Shown here piece after piece: positions 1 through 9,097 of a DNA stretch of 32,885 bases. Origin of the DNA: an uncultured Bacteroidia bacterium (GTDB taxonomy: Bacteria; Bacteroidota; Bacteroidia; JACCXN01). A model generated the notes under the pieces. The model was not told where the DNA came from. It ran no database searches and saw only the letters and a program-made list of their open reading frames with translations. The stretch lies in contig CALKJP010000168.1 in NCBI GenBank assembly GCA_937995645.1, positions 1-32,885 of the forward strand. Direction: 5' to 3'. The number at the start of each line of letters is the position of its first letter. Position 1 is the stretch's first letter. A program made the position numbers and the translations under genes.

Positions 1-2
1 AT

Positions 3-566
3 ACTACATCACATAACCAAGTCGCTGCAAATGGAGTAAATGACAGAGGTTTTTATTTTAGAAATTTTAATACGTCTGGTAATGAAGCTCTTTTAGCATA
101 TATAACTGGGAATGGTGATGTCTATGGCACAAGCTTCAATAATATAAGTGACAAAAGAACTAAAACTAATTTTTCTCCATATGAAAATTCCTTAGAAAAA
201 GTTTTGAAAGTTAAAACATACAACTATATATTATTAAATAGAGAATACGATGATTTTGGAAATTTGGTTTTTTCAGAAAGCGAGAAAAAACAAGATTTTG
301 GTTTCATAGCTCAAGAGCTGTATGAAATTTTTCCTGAGTTAGTTAAAAAGCCTAAAAATGAGAATAAAGAATTATGGGCAGTAAGCTATGACAAAATGGT
401 TGTTGTTCTCACTAAAGCAATTCAAGAGCAACAAGCAATAATAGAAAAACAAAATAAAGAAATTGATATGCTTAATAAAAAATCTGCAGAAATAGATAAT
501 TTAAAAGCTGAAATTGATTTTATAAAGGCACAATTAAATGCCGATAAGCAAAGTTCAAACAGATAA
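3..566 (+). CDS. Peptidase S74 / tail fiber (endosialidase-type intramolecular chaperone) domain protein, 5'-truncated by the window edge
   Basis: The frame of ORF 204..566 is open back to base 3. It reads ...AYITGNGDVYGTSFNNISDKRTKTNFSPYENSLEKVLKVKTYNYI..., which resembles the S74 'SDxRxKxNI' entry motif, followed by 'FGFIAQELYEIFPELV' and a C-terminal coiled coil (EIDMLNKKSAEIDNLKAEIDFIKAQL). Confidence 0.85.
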   Translation, partial: TTSHNQVAANGVNDRGFYFRNFNTSGNEALLAYITGNGDVYGTSFNNISDKRTKTNFSPYENSLEKVLKVKTYNYILLNREYDDFGNLVFSESEKKQDFGFIAQELYEIFPELVKKPKNENKELWAVSYDKMVVVLTKAIQEQQAIIEKQNKEIDMLNKKSAEIDNLKAEIDFIKAQLNADKQSSNR

Positions 567-590
567 AATATAGAGAGAACGATAATCGCT

Positions 591-625
591 AAAAATCCCG
601 AAAATATTTTTTCGGGATTTTTTTA
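591..625 (+). terminator. Rho-independent terminator after the S74 protein
   Basis: Inverted repeat AAAATCCCGAAAA-tatt-TTTTCGGGATTTTTTT just downstream of the stop codon. Confidence 0.85.
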
Positions 626-689
626 TGCCCTTTTATGGAATTTTAGAATAACTTGCATCTAAGTTATAGAAAATTAAAAACGAAAAGCC

Positions 690-3600
690 ATGAACATCAG
701 AAAAATTTATGCAGTTTCCTTTATTGCTATAGTTGTATTTGTGCTGTTTTCAAACAATGCTGCATGGTCTTTATTTAAACAGGCAACAACTTATTTTCAA
801 GAAAATTACAAGCATATGAAATCATATAACAGCGAATGGAAAAAGGTAGATTCTTTAGAAAACAAAGGGCTTACCGAATCGGCTTTAAAAGCGGTAGAAG
901 CTATTTATAAAATCGCTAAGCAGGAAAATAATCATCCGCAAATTATAAAGGCGCTTATTTACAGAGCAAAATTTTATTCTTATAAAGAAGAAGATGCTTT
1001 GGTAAAATCCATTGTACAAATTGAAAAAGAAGCAGAAGAAATCTCTTTCCCCGGCAAACAGGTAGCACATTCGGTAGTGGCCGATTTATACTGGCGTTAT
1101 TATCAAAATAATCGCTGGCGTTTTTTAAACCGAACTGAAACCGTTGATTTTATTCCTGATGATATACGCACTTGGGATTTGCGTAAAATTGTAGGCAAAA
1201 CAATTTATCATTACAATCAATCGTTAAGCGAAAGCGAAAAACTTAAGCAGATTCCGGTTTCTGAATTCGATGCCGTAATTATTTCTACACAAAAAGAAAC
1301 AAGAGCTTTACGCCCGAGTTTATATGAGTTTTTAGCGTACAGATCCATTGAATTTTTTACCAACGATGAAGCCGCTTTAACTCAATCTGCAGAAGCCTTT
1401 CATTTAAATGATGAAAAATATTTCTTACAGGGAGATGTGTTTACCGAAATAAAAATTCCGGCAAACGACACTTTTTCTTTCTCTTATCAGGCAATTAAAA
1501 TTCTTCAAGAGCTTACAGCCTATCAATTAAAACAAAACAATGCCGATGCTATAGTTGATACAGAATTACAACGATTGGCATTTGTAAAACGTAAATCCTC
1601 ATTTAGCAATAAAGCAGAGCTGTATGAAAAAACAATTGACGATTTAATTAAAAAATACGAAGGACAATCTGCCGTTGCACACATAATGTATGAAAAAGCG
1701 CAGCTTTTATTTGCTATTCCATATAATGAAGAAAAACCTGAGACAAAATTTGCTAAGCAAAAAGCCGCAGCACTATGTAAAGAAGCAATGACTAAATATC
1801 CAAAATCATACGGTGCAGGTTTGTGCAGCTATTTATTAGCCCAAATAGAAGAAAAAAGTTTGTCGTTGCAAACCGAAAAAGTAAATCCTAAGGATAAAGA
1901 ATTTCGAGCACTGCTTTTATATAAAAATCTGAATAAAGTGTTTTTTAAGATTGTAGAAAATCCTTTCCCCAAATATAAGGAACGCTATTACTATGACGAT
2001 AACTTAATAAAGAAACTTCTTACACAAAAAGCTATTAAATCATGGGAAGTAAAACTACCTGCTGATGCAGATTATAACTCACATACAGTTGAGATAGCGT
2101 TTCCTCAATTACCTTTTGGTTCTTATTTTGTATTGTGTTCAGATACTTCTGCATTTACTTATAATAACAACGCTATTGCCTACGCAGAAATTAATATCAG
2201 CAATATGGCATATATCAGTCGCAATAATCCGGATGGAACAATTGACGGATATGTTTTTGAACGAACAAGCGGCGAACGATTACAAAATATTACCGTTCAA
2301 TTATGGGTTGAAAACTATAATTACATTACCCGAAAATATGAATTTGAAAAGCGCGATAAATTTATTAGCAATGCCGATGGCTACTTTAAAATACCGGTAA
2401 GTGAGAATTATAGAAATCTGCATTTTGAATTTACGAATGGAGATGATAAGTTATACAGTAATAATGCAATCTATCAGTACAAACCCAATAGCGAAGATAA
2501 GAGATGGAGAACGCACACTTATTTTTTTACTGACAGAAGTATTTATCGCCCGGGACAAACCATTTATTTTAAAGGTATAGTAGTAGAATCAAATGGCGAC
2601 AGTACGCATATTAAAACCAATTTTTCAAGCAATGTTATTTTATATGATGTCAATAATCAAAAAGTAACAGAACAATTATTTACCACCAATGAGTACGGAA
2701 CATTTAATGGTTCTTTTACATTGCCATCAGGAGTATTGAATGGACAAATGCAAATAAGTAATACCTATGGAAATTTTTATTTTAATGTAGAAGAATATAA
2801 ACGCCCGAAATTTGAGGTAGCGATAAATCCTGTTAAAGGTTCGTATCGCTTAAACGATATTGTAACAATTACAGGAAATGCTAAAAGTTATGCAGGAGCT
2901 GTGGTTGATGGAGCTGAAGTAAAATATCGTGTTTCTCGCAATGCACGCTATAACTGGTGTTGGTGGTATTACAGAGGCGGAGCTCCAAGTTCTTCTGCTA
3001 TGGAAATTACAAATGGAATTACGCAAACCAAAGAAGACGGAACTTTTACATTTGATTTTATTGCAATTCCTGATTTAAGTTTAAGCAAACAAGAATGTCC
3101 TTCGTTTTCTTACACCATATATGTAGATGTAACGGATATTAATGGAGAAACAAGAAGCACATCTTATACATTAAATATAGGCTATCAATCCTTAATGATT
3201 GATTTGGACATACCAGCACAAGTAAATTTTACGGCAAAAGAAGCGTTTCATTTAAGTACTAAAAATTTAAACAGTCAGGAAGAAGCTGCCGATGTTAAAT
3301 TAGTAGTTCATCGTTTACAGCCCAATAATCGCATTATTAGAAATCGTTTATGGAGCAAACCGGATAAATTTTTAATGTCAGAAGAAGAATATTTGAAAAA
3401 ATTTCCAAACGATGAGTATGCCGATGAAAGCTCTCCAAACCGATTTGTCAGAAAAGAAAAAATCAAAGAAACAGTTTTATCAACCAAAGAAAAAGTAAAA
3501 ATTGATCTGCCGTCATTAGGCATTAATAAAGCAGGTGTTTATTATATACAACTTTCGCTTAAAGATAAATATGGCGAAGAAGTAAAAGAAGAACGTTATG

Positions 3601-6600
3601 TAGAAGTATTTAATCCAGATTCGAAAGATTTGCTAAAGCCAAGTGCAGAATTTTTTGCTGTATTAAAAGATAAATGCGAGCCGGGCGAAAAGGCATCGTA
3701 TTTAATCGGTTCTTCTTATGAAAATGTAGAAGTGCTGATGGAAATTGAGCATGAAAATAAAATAGAGAAAAAAGAATGGATAAAACTTTCTAACGAACAA
3801 CGCGTAATTGAAATTCCTGTTTTAGAAAAGCATCGTGGAAATTTTGCCGTGCATTTTACCTTTGTTAAAAACGGACGTTCTTATGTTCATACGCAAATTA
3901 TAACCGTGCCACATACCAATAAACAACTTGATATAATTTTTGAAACATTTAGAGATAAATTATTGCCCGTACAGCAAGAAGAATGGCAAATAAAAATAAA
4001 AGATAAAAAAGGCGATAAAGTAGCTGCCGAAATGGTAGTTGCCATGTACGATGCTTCATTAGATGCTTTTAAACCGCACAACTGGTATTTGAATTTGTAC
4101 AGAAATTATTATTCCACATTTCGTTGGCAAAGCAATATTGCATTTGTAAGTTATACACAACTTTATAAAAATTTATGGAATAATTATCCGGCAATTCCAA
4201 CTCGTGAATATGATTACTTGAATTGGTTTGGTTACGAAAATTATTATGGATATTATGGAAGAGCAAGTTATAAATCAGTAGCATTGCCATCTTCATCCGC
4301 AAAAGGCGAAGTATATGATATAGCAGAACATGAAGAGGCTACTCCAAAAGCAGGTAGGATGAAAATTGAAGGCTCTAATGTAAATTTCGAAAACAAGAAT
4401 AATCAAAGCGAATCCATAAGCACACAACAACAATTAAAAGAAAATAATAATCAAAATAATTCAAAAGATGAAATTGCATTACGAACCAATTTGAAAGAAA
4501 CCGCATTCTTTATGCCGGAGTTAAAAACTAATGAGCAAGGTGAAATTATTATTTCATTTACTGCTCCCGAAGCCTTAACCAAATGGAAGTTTTTAGGATT
4601 AGCACACACCAAAGATTTAAAATATGGAATAATAACCAAAGAAACCATTACTCAAAAAGAATTAATGATAACACCTAACCTGCCTCGCTTTTTCAGAGAA
4701 GGCGATAAATTAAACATTTCAGTAAAAATAAATAATTTAGTAGAAAAAGATATACAAGGACAGGTAGAACTTCAGTTTTTAGATGCATATACGCGCGAAT
4801 CGTTAGATCGCCTTTTTTTTAATAATGAAAAGCAAAAAATATTTACAGCTAAAAAAGAACAAAGTGCTTCATCAAGCTGGACTATTTCTATTCCTGAGGG
4901 AGTATATGCAGTAATTGTTCGTACCACTGCAAAATCAGGTAAACACAGCGATGGAGAAGAAATCGTTATCCCTGTTTTAACCAATCGAATGTTGGTTACT
5001 GAAACAATGCCATTACCCATAAGAGGAAATCAAACTAAAAAATTTACGTTTGAAAAACTGATTAATCAGAATAACGGTTCAACCACATTACGAAATCATC
5101 AGCTTACATTGGAGTTTAGCGCTAATCCCGTTTGGTATGCGATACAGGCATTACCATATATGATGGAGTATCCATACGAATGTGCGGAGCAAACATTTAG
5201 TCGCTATTATGCTAATAGCATAGCAACACATGTGGCAAATTCGCATCCAAAAATTAAAGCCGTTTTCGATAGCTGGAAAATAGATTCTCCGGAAGCACTA
5301 CTTTCTAATCTGGAAAAAAATCAGGAATTAAAAAGTGTGATTTTGGCAGAAACGCCTTGGGTACTCGATGCAAAAAATGAAAGCGAACGAAAAAAACATG
5401 TAGCCTTATTATTTGATATGAACCGTATGGCTAAAGAACTTGCATCGGCAAGAAAAAAACTTATGCAGTTGCAATCACCAAACGGAGGATTTATGTGGTT
5501 TAAAGGAATGAGAGATGATAGATACATTACACAACATATCGTTGCAGGCATTGGGCATCTTCAACATTTGAATATCACCAATGCAAAAGAAGATAAAGAG
5601 ATAAAAAGCATTCTAAAAAATGCCGTGAATTATCTAGACAACCGCATTCGCGAAGATTATGAATCCCTAGTTAGAAATAAAGCCGATTTGTCAAAACGAC
5701 AAATTAATTATTTTCAGATACATTACTTCTATGCGCGTAGTTTCTTTACAGATATTAAAGTATCATCACAAAACCAAAAAGCATACGATTATTATTATAC
5801 ACAAATGCAAAAATATTGGTTAGAAAATAATCGTTATGCACAGGGGATGATTGCCTTGGTGCTATATCGTACTGGAGATAAAAATATTTCAAACGATATA
5901 GTAAAATCATTAAAGGAAAATGCATTATTTCATGATGAACTTGGAATGTATTGGAAAGAAAATATTCCGGGATATTACTGGTATCAGGCACCTATCGAAA
6001 CACATTCTTTATTACTGGAAGTTTTTAATGAAGTTGCAAAAGATAAAAAACTGGTGGATGAATTACGTATTTGGTTATTAAAACAAAAGCAGGTACAAGA
6101 TTGGAAAACTACTAAAGCAACAGCTGAAGCATGTTACGCGCTTTTATTAACAGGAAGCGACTGGACACAAACCACAGCTGATAATGTAGAAATTAAATTA
6201 GGAGATATACAAATTAATCCTTCTAAAATTTCAGGATTAAAAGTTGAAGCAGGAACAGGATATTTTAAAACATCATGGAAAGAAAAAAATGTAAATCCAC
6301 AAATGGGAAATATTGCTGTTACCAAAAATGATGAAGGGATTGGTTGGGGTGCAGTGTATTGGCAGTATTTTGAGCAATTAGATAAAATTACCGTACATGA
6401 AACTCCTCTTAAACTCAACAAAAAATTGTTTATTGAAAAAACATCTACAACCGGAAATGTAATTGTTCCATTAGATAAAAACCATGAATTAAAAGTTGGT
6501 GATAAAGTAATTGTGCGAATTGAATTACGAGTTGACAGAAGTATGGAATACGTGCACATGAAAGATATGCGGGCATCCTGCTTTGAGCCACTGAACGTAC

Positions 6601-6830
6601 TTTCAGGCTATCGTTATCAAGGAGGTTTGGGTTATTATGAAAGTACAGGCGATGCAGCAACTAATTTCTTTTTCGATTACTTGCCCCAAGGCACATATGT
6701 ATTTGAATATCCATTGCGAGTGTTTCATCAAGGAGATTTTTCAAATGGAATAACAAGCATACAAAGTATGTACGCCCCTGAATTTACAAGCCATTCAGAA
6801 GGTCTAAGAGTAAAGGTGAAAGAAAAATAA
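690..6830 (+). CDS. Alpha-2-macroglobulin family protein with thioester motif
   Basis: 2046-aa ORF with an N-terminal hydrophobic segment. It contains an MG2-like 'FFTDRSIYRPGQTIYFKGIVV', a bait/A2M core 'FFMPELKTNEQGEIIISFTAPEALTKWKFLGLAHT', the thioester 'YPYECAEQTFSRYYANSIA', and the TED segment 'LMQLQSPNGGFMWFKG'. Confidence 0.95.
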   Translation: MNIRKIYAVSFIAIVVFVLFSNNAAWSLFKQATTYFQENYKHMKSYNSEWKKVDSLENKGLTESALKAVEAIYKIAKQENNHPQIIKALIYRAKFYSYKEEDALVKSIVQIEKEAEEISFPGKQVAHSVVADLYWRYYQNNRWRFLNRTETVDFIPDDIRTWDLRKIVGKTIYHYNQSLSESEKLKQIPVSEFDAVIISTQKETRALRPSLYEFLAYRSIEFFTNDEAALTQSAEAFHLNDEKYFLQGDVFTEIKIPANDTFSFSYQAIKILQELTAYQLKQNNADAIVDTELQRLAFVKRKSSFSNKAELYEKTIDDLIKKYEGQSAVAHIMYEKAQLLFAIPYNEEKPETKFAKQKAAALCKEAMTKYPKSYGAGLCSYLLAQIEEKSLSLQTEKVNPKDKEFRALLLYKNLNKVFFKIVENPFPKYKERYYYDDNLIKKLLTQKAIKSWEVKLPADADYNSHTVEIAFPQLPFGSYFVLCSDTSAFTYNNNAIAYAEINISNMAYISRNNPDGTIDGYVFERTSGERLQNITVQLWVENYNYITRKYEFEKRDKFISNADGYFKIPVSENYRNLHFEFTNGDDKLYSNNAIYQYKPNSEDKRWRTHTYFFTDRSIYRPGQTIYFKGIVVESNGDSTHIKTNFSSNVILYDVNNQKVTEQLFTTNEYGTFNGSFTLPSGVLNGQMQISNTYGNFYFNVEEYKRPKFEVAINPVKGSYRLNDIVTITGNAKSYAGAVVDGAEVKYRVSRNARYNWCWWYYRGGAPSSSAMEITNGITQTKEDGTFTFDFIAIPDLSLSKQECPSFSYTIYVDVTDINGETRSTSYTLNIGYQSLMIDLDIPAQVNFTAKEAFHLSTKNLNSQEEAADVKLVVHRLQPNNRIIRNRLWSKPDKFLMSEEEYLKKFPNDEYADESSPNRFVRKEKIKETVLSTKEKVKIDLPSLGINKAGVYYIQLSLKDKYGEEVKEERYVEVFNPDSKDLLKPSAEFFAVLKDKCEPGEKASYLIGSSYENVEVLMEIEHENKIEKKEWIKLSNEQRVIEIPVLEKHRGNFAVHFTFVKNGRSYVHTQIITVPHTNKQLDIIFETFRDKLLPVQQEEWQIKIKDKKGDKVAAEMVVAMYDASLDAFKPHNWYLNLYRNYYSTFRWQSNIAFVSYTQLYKNLWNNYPAIPTREYDYLNWFGYENYYGYYGRASYKSVALPSSSAKGEVYDIAEHEEATPKAGRMKIEGSNVNFENKNNQSESISTQQQLKENNNQNNSKDEIALRTNLKETAFFMPELKTNEQGEIIISFTAPEALTKWKFLGLAHTKDLKYGIITKETITQKELMITPNLPRFFREGDKLNISVKINNLVEKDIQGQVELQFLDAYTRESLDRLFFNNEKQKIFTAKKEQSASSSWTISIPEGVYAVIVRTTAKSGKHSDGEEIVIPVLTNRMLVTETMPLPIRGNQTKKFTFEKLINQNNGSTTLRNHQLTLEFSANPVWYAIQALPYMMEYPYECAEQTFSRYYANSIATHVANSHPKIKAVFDSWKIDSPEALLSNLEKNQELKSVILAETPWVLDAKNESERKKHVALLFDMNRMAKELASARKKLMQLQSPNGGFMWFKGMRDDRYITQHIVAGIGHLQHLNITNAKEDKEIKSILKNAVNYLDNRIREDYESLVRNKADLSKRQINYFQIHYFYARSFFTDIKVSSQNQKAYDYYYTQMQKYWLENNRYAQGMIALVLYRTGDKNISNDIVKSLKENALFHDELGMYWKENIPGYYWYQAPIETHSLLLEVFNEVAKDKKLVDELRIWLLKQKQVQDWKTTKATAEACYALLLTGSDWTQTTADNVEIKLGDIQINPSKISGLKVEAGTGYFKTSWKEKNVNPQMGNIAVTKNDEGIGWGAVYWQYFEQLDKITVHETPLKLNKKLFIEKTSTTGNVIVPLDKNHELKVGDKVIVRIELRVDRSMEYVHMKDMRASCFEPLNVLSGYRYQGGLGYYESTGDAATNFFFDYLPQGTYVFEYPLRVFHQGDFSNGITSIQSMYAPEFTSHSEGLRVKVKEK

Positions 6831-6940
6831 TTTGTATAAACAAAAAATATTTTCTGAAAACAACATTTTAAAAATGAAAAAACAGAATTGAGAGTTTGTG
6901 TTTTTTGTGAAAATAAATTTTTAGCAGTTGCTCGGAAACG

Positions 6941-7030
6941 ATTGATTTTATTATATATTCAGAAGATATCGTATTTTTATAAAATCAATTTGTTGTTTTA
7001 TAGATGTGATTATCAACAAATAAGTGTTGA
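6941..7030. other. Structured intergenic region with three overlapping inverted repeats
   Basis: ATTGATTTTAT (6941-6951)/ATAAAATCAAT (6979-6989); ATTTGTTG (6988-6995)/CAACAAAT (7014-7021); TCAACA (7013-7018)/TGTTGA (7025-7030). Confidence 0.45.
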
Positions 7031-7110
7031 AAAATTGAAGTGGATAAATATAGGAGTGTAACCCGATTTTGATTTACTTCGTATTAGTTAACACTTAAAA
7101 AACCAAAGTC

Positions 7111-7389
7111 ATGGCTAAAAAAGCAACAACAAAAACAGCAGCTAAACCGGCTGCTAAAAAAGCAGCAGCTAAGAAGCCAGCTGCTAAAAAAGCTGCACCA
7201 AAAAAGGCTGCTGCTAAGAAACCGACTGCTAAGAAAGCTGCTGCTCCAAAGAAAGCTGCTGCTGCAAAAAAAGCTACAGCAAAGAAGCCAGCTGCTAAAA
7301 AAGCTGCTGCTCCAAAGAAAGCTGCTGCTGCAAAAAAAGCTACAGCAAAGAAGCCAGCTGCTAAAAAAGCTCCTGCTCCTAAAAAATAA
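7111..7389 (+). CDS. Histone H1-like / Lys-Ala-Pro-rich DNA-binding protein
   Basis: 92 aa composed almost entirely of KKAAA/AKKPAAKK motifs, similar to H1 C-terminal tails and bacterial Hc-like proteins. Confidence 0.75.
   Translation: MAKKATTKTAAKPAAKKAAAKKPAAKKAAPKKAAAKKPTAKKAAAPKKAAAAKKATAKKPAAKKAAAPKKAAAAKKATAKKPAAKKAPAPKK
7234..7365 (+). repeat. Two tandem 66-bp direct repeats inside the histone-like gene
   Basis: Both copies encode KAAAPKKAAAAKKATAKKPAAK and are virtually identical at DNA level (7234-7299 and 7300-7365). Confidence 0.85.
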
Positions 7390-7400
7390 TTTAGAAGCAG

Positions 7401-8447
7401 TTAAAACGTTTCGGGAATCGAAAATTGAGTTCGCTCAACACCGGTTCCCGATTTTTTTTGAAGCATCACTCTCCCTTCGCTAAGTATGATTTCTTTAAAC
7501 GGATTATTTGAAATTAAATGAGCACCATCCAAATCCGCATAATCACATAAAGGCGCTATTTGAGTTGCAGCAGCTATTCCACAGCTTGTTTCAGTCATAC
7601 ACCCCATCATGGTTTTTAAATTGTTTTTACGAGCAAAGTAAATAAGTTTCATAGCATTTTTTATCCCTCCGCATTTCATTAGTTTAATAGTTATTCCATC
7701 AAAACAAGAATGATATTTTTCTAAATCTGAAAATGTAGCAATAGACTCATCTGCAAAAACCGGAAGAATATTTTTTTGCTTTAATTCACAACTTAGATTG
7801 TAAGCTTCTTTTGAAAAAGGCTGTTCAATAAAAAGACAGTTTCTTTCTTTCAAGTATTCCGTCATGTAAATGGCTTCCTGCAATGTTTTCCATCCTTGAT
7901 TGGCATCTGCAAAAAATGGCTTATCAGAGTTTTTTAATACAAAATCAATAAAGAGTTTATCGTATGCTGTTCCCAATTTTAATTTTAGTTGTTTAAAGTC
8001 TTTCGCATCATTTATCTTCTCTAATAAAACACTTTCATCTTTTTCATACGTAATGGTATAAGAAAGTAAAGGGGTTGATTTATTTTCGATATGCAACATT
8101 TCATGACATGGCACATTCATTAATTTTCCAGCCAAATCATAAATAGCTATATCAACTGCTGCCATTCCCGGGTAATTTATTTTTTCCTGATTGTTCAAAT
8201 AGTTTAAAAAATCAAGCGGAGCAGATTCATTAAAAACATTCCAGTTTATACTTTCGAAATAGGCAATAACACTATCCGGATTTTCTTTTAAATATGGCGG
8301 TAAACAGGCTTCTCCGTATGATATTAAATTACCCCATTCCATTTTAAGCAATACACATGGAGTTACGTTTCTTTTTCCATGTGCTAAATGAAACGAATGT
8401 TTTAAGATAAGCGGATAGGAAATGTAGCTAACTTTTAGCTTCGACAT
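7401..8447 (-). CDS. Dipeptide epimerase (L-Ala-D/L-Glu epimerase-like), enolase superfamily
   Basis: Motifs 'QLKLKLG' (KxK), 'FFADANQGW', 'LFIEQPF', 'PVFADESIAT', 'ITIKLMKCGGI' and C-terminal 'CDYADLDGAHLISNNPF' (DxD) are characteristic of muconate-lactonizing-subgroup dipeptide epimerases. Confidence 0.87.
   Translation of the reverse strand: MSKLKVSYISYPLILKHSFHLAHGKRNVTPCVLLKMEWGNLISYGEACLPPYLKENPDSVIAYFESINWNVFNESAPLDFLNYLNNQEKINYPGMAAVDIAIYDLAGKLMNVPCHEMLHIENKSTPLLSYTITYEKDESVLLEKINDAKDFKQLKLKLGTAYDKLFIDFVLKNSDKPFFADANQGWKTLQEAIYMTEYLKERNCLFIEQPFSKEAYNLSCELKQKNILPVFADESIATFSDLEKYHSCFDGITIKLMKCGGIKNAMKLIYFARKNNLKTMMGCMTETSCGIAAATQIAPLCDYADLDGAHLISNNPFKEIILSEGRVMLQKKSGTGVERTQFSIPETF
7411..7459 (+). 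terminator. Terminator of the histone-like gene, lying inside the 3' coding end of the convergent epimerase gene
   Basis: Outer stem TCGGGAA (7411-7417)/TTCCCGA (7445-7451), inner hairpin TTGAG-TTCG-CTCAA (7425-7438), followed by a T tract. Confidence 0.65.
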
Positions 8448-8487
8448 TTTTTTTGCTTTTGAATTATGTTATTTTTTAAAAATCACG

Positions 8488-8495
8488 TAGGTTTG
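8488..8495 (+). promoter_or_regulatory. Candidate Bacteroidota -7 box (TAGGTTTG) upstream of the lipoprotein gene
   Basis: Matches TAnnTTTG 27 bp upstream of the ATG; no -33 TTG was found at the expected spacing. Confidence 0.35.
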
Positions 8496-8521
8496 CTTTA
8501 CAATATCTAAAAACTAATGAT

Positions 8522-9061
8522 ATGAAAAAAATATTGTTTACATTATTAATCACAACTTCAACATTATCTATAACATCATGTGGAGGAAATGAAGAAAAAA
8601 CAAGCGAAACAGGAGCAATTCCCAAAGGAATGATTGAATATGATTTGAGTCAACATGGCACTATCGGTTTGCCTTGTTTAATTAATATTCCTGATGAAGA
8701 AACAGGTAAAGGCTTGCCACAAGTAATGGAAGGTCCTTTAGGTGGAACTCAAATTATAGTAGGAAAAGATTTTAATATAGAAATAGTAGTAGGCGATGGC
8801 GATATGAATCAAAAGAAGGCAGACATTGCAGCAGATGCTGTTTTTAAATCAACATATATTATAGATGAGCCAACAGCTATTTTATATAAGTCAGAAATTC
8901 CTGATGCCGGTGTGGTGCAATATCATATATATGTAATTACGAAGATAGGAAATGTAACATACGAGATTGAAGACGTACGCGGAGAAGAAAATTACACAGA
9001 AGAAGGGGTAAAACGTATGTTTGAAGCAGCAAAAAGTTTACGACCTAAAGCACAGGCATAA
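8522..9061 (+). CDS. Hypothetical lipoprotein
   Basis: Signal peptide with lipobox 'LSITSC|GG'; no recognised domain. Confidence 0.75.
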   Translation: MKKILFTLLITTSTLSITSCGGNEEKTSETGAIPKGMIEYDLSQHGTIGLPCLINIPDEETGKGLPQVMEGPLGGTQIIVGKDFNIEIVVGDGDMNQKKADIAADAVFKSTYIIDEPTAILYKSEIPDAGVVQYHIYVITKIGNVTYEIEDVRGEENYTEEGVKRMFEAAKSLRPKAQA

Positions 9062-9069
9062 TTAGTTAC

Positions 9070-9097
9070 AAGGAGGCTATGCCTCCTTTTTTTTTTA
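9070..9097 (+). terminator. Rho-independent terminator after the lipoprotein gene
   Basis: AAGGAGGC-TAT-GCCTCCTT followed by a T tract; the T tract runs into the stop codon of the convergent pdeM. Confidence 0.85.

Noticed and set aside
885-6660. Multiple short minus-strand and alternate-frame ORFs inside the alpha-2-macroglobulin gene
   Set aside because: They overlap a well-supported long CDS, have low-complexity or Phe/Leu-rich antisense composition, and show no recognisable domains.
7111-7389. Lys/Ala-rich ORF considered as a non-coding microsatellite
   Set aside because: It has a proper ATG and stop, codon choice alternates (gct/gca, aaa/aag) rather than being a pure simple repeat, and it matches known histone-H1-like composition.
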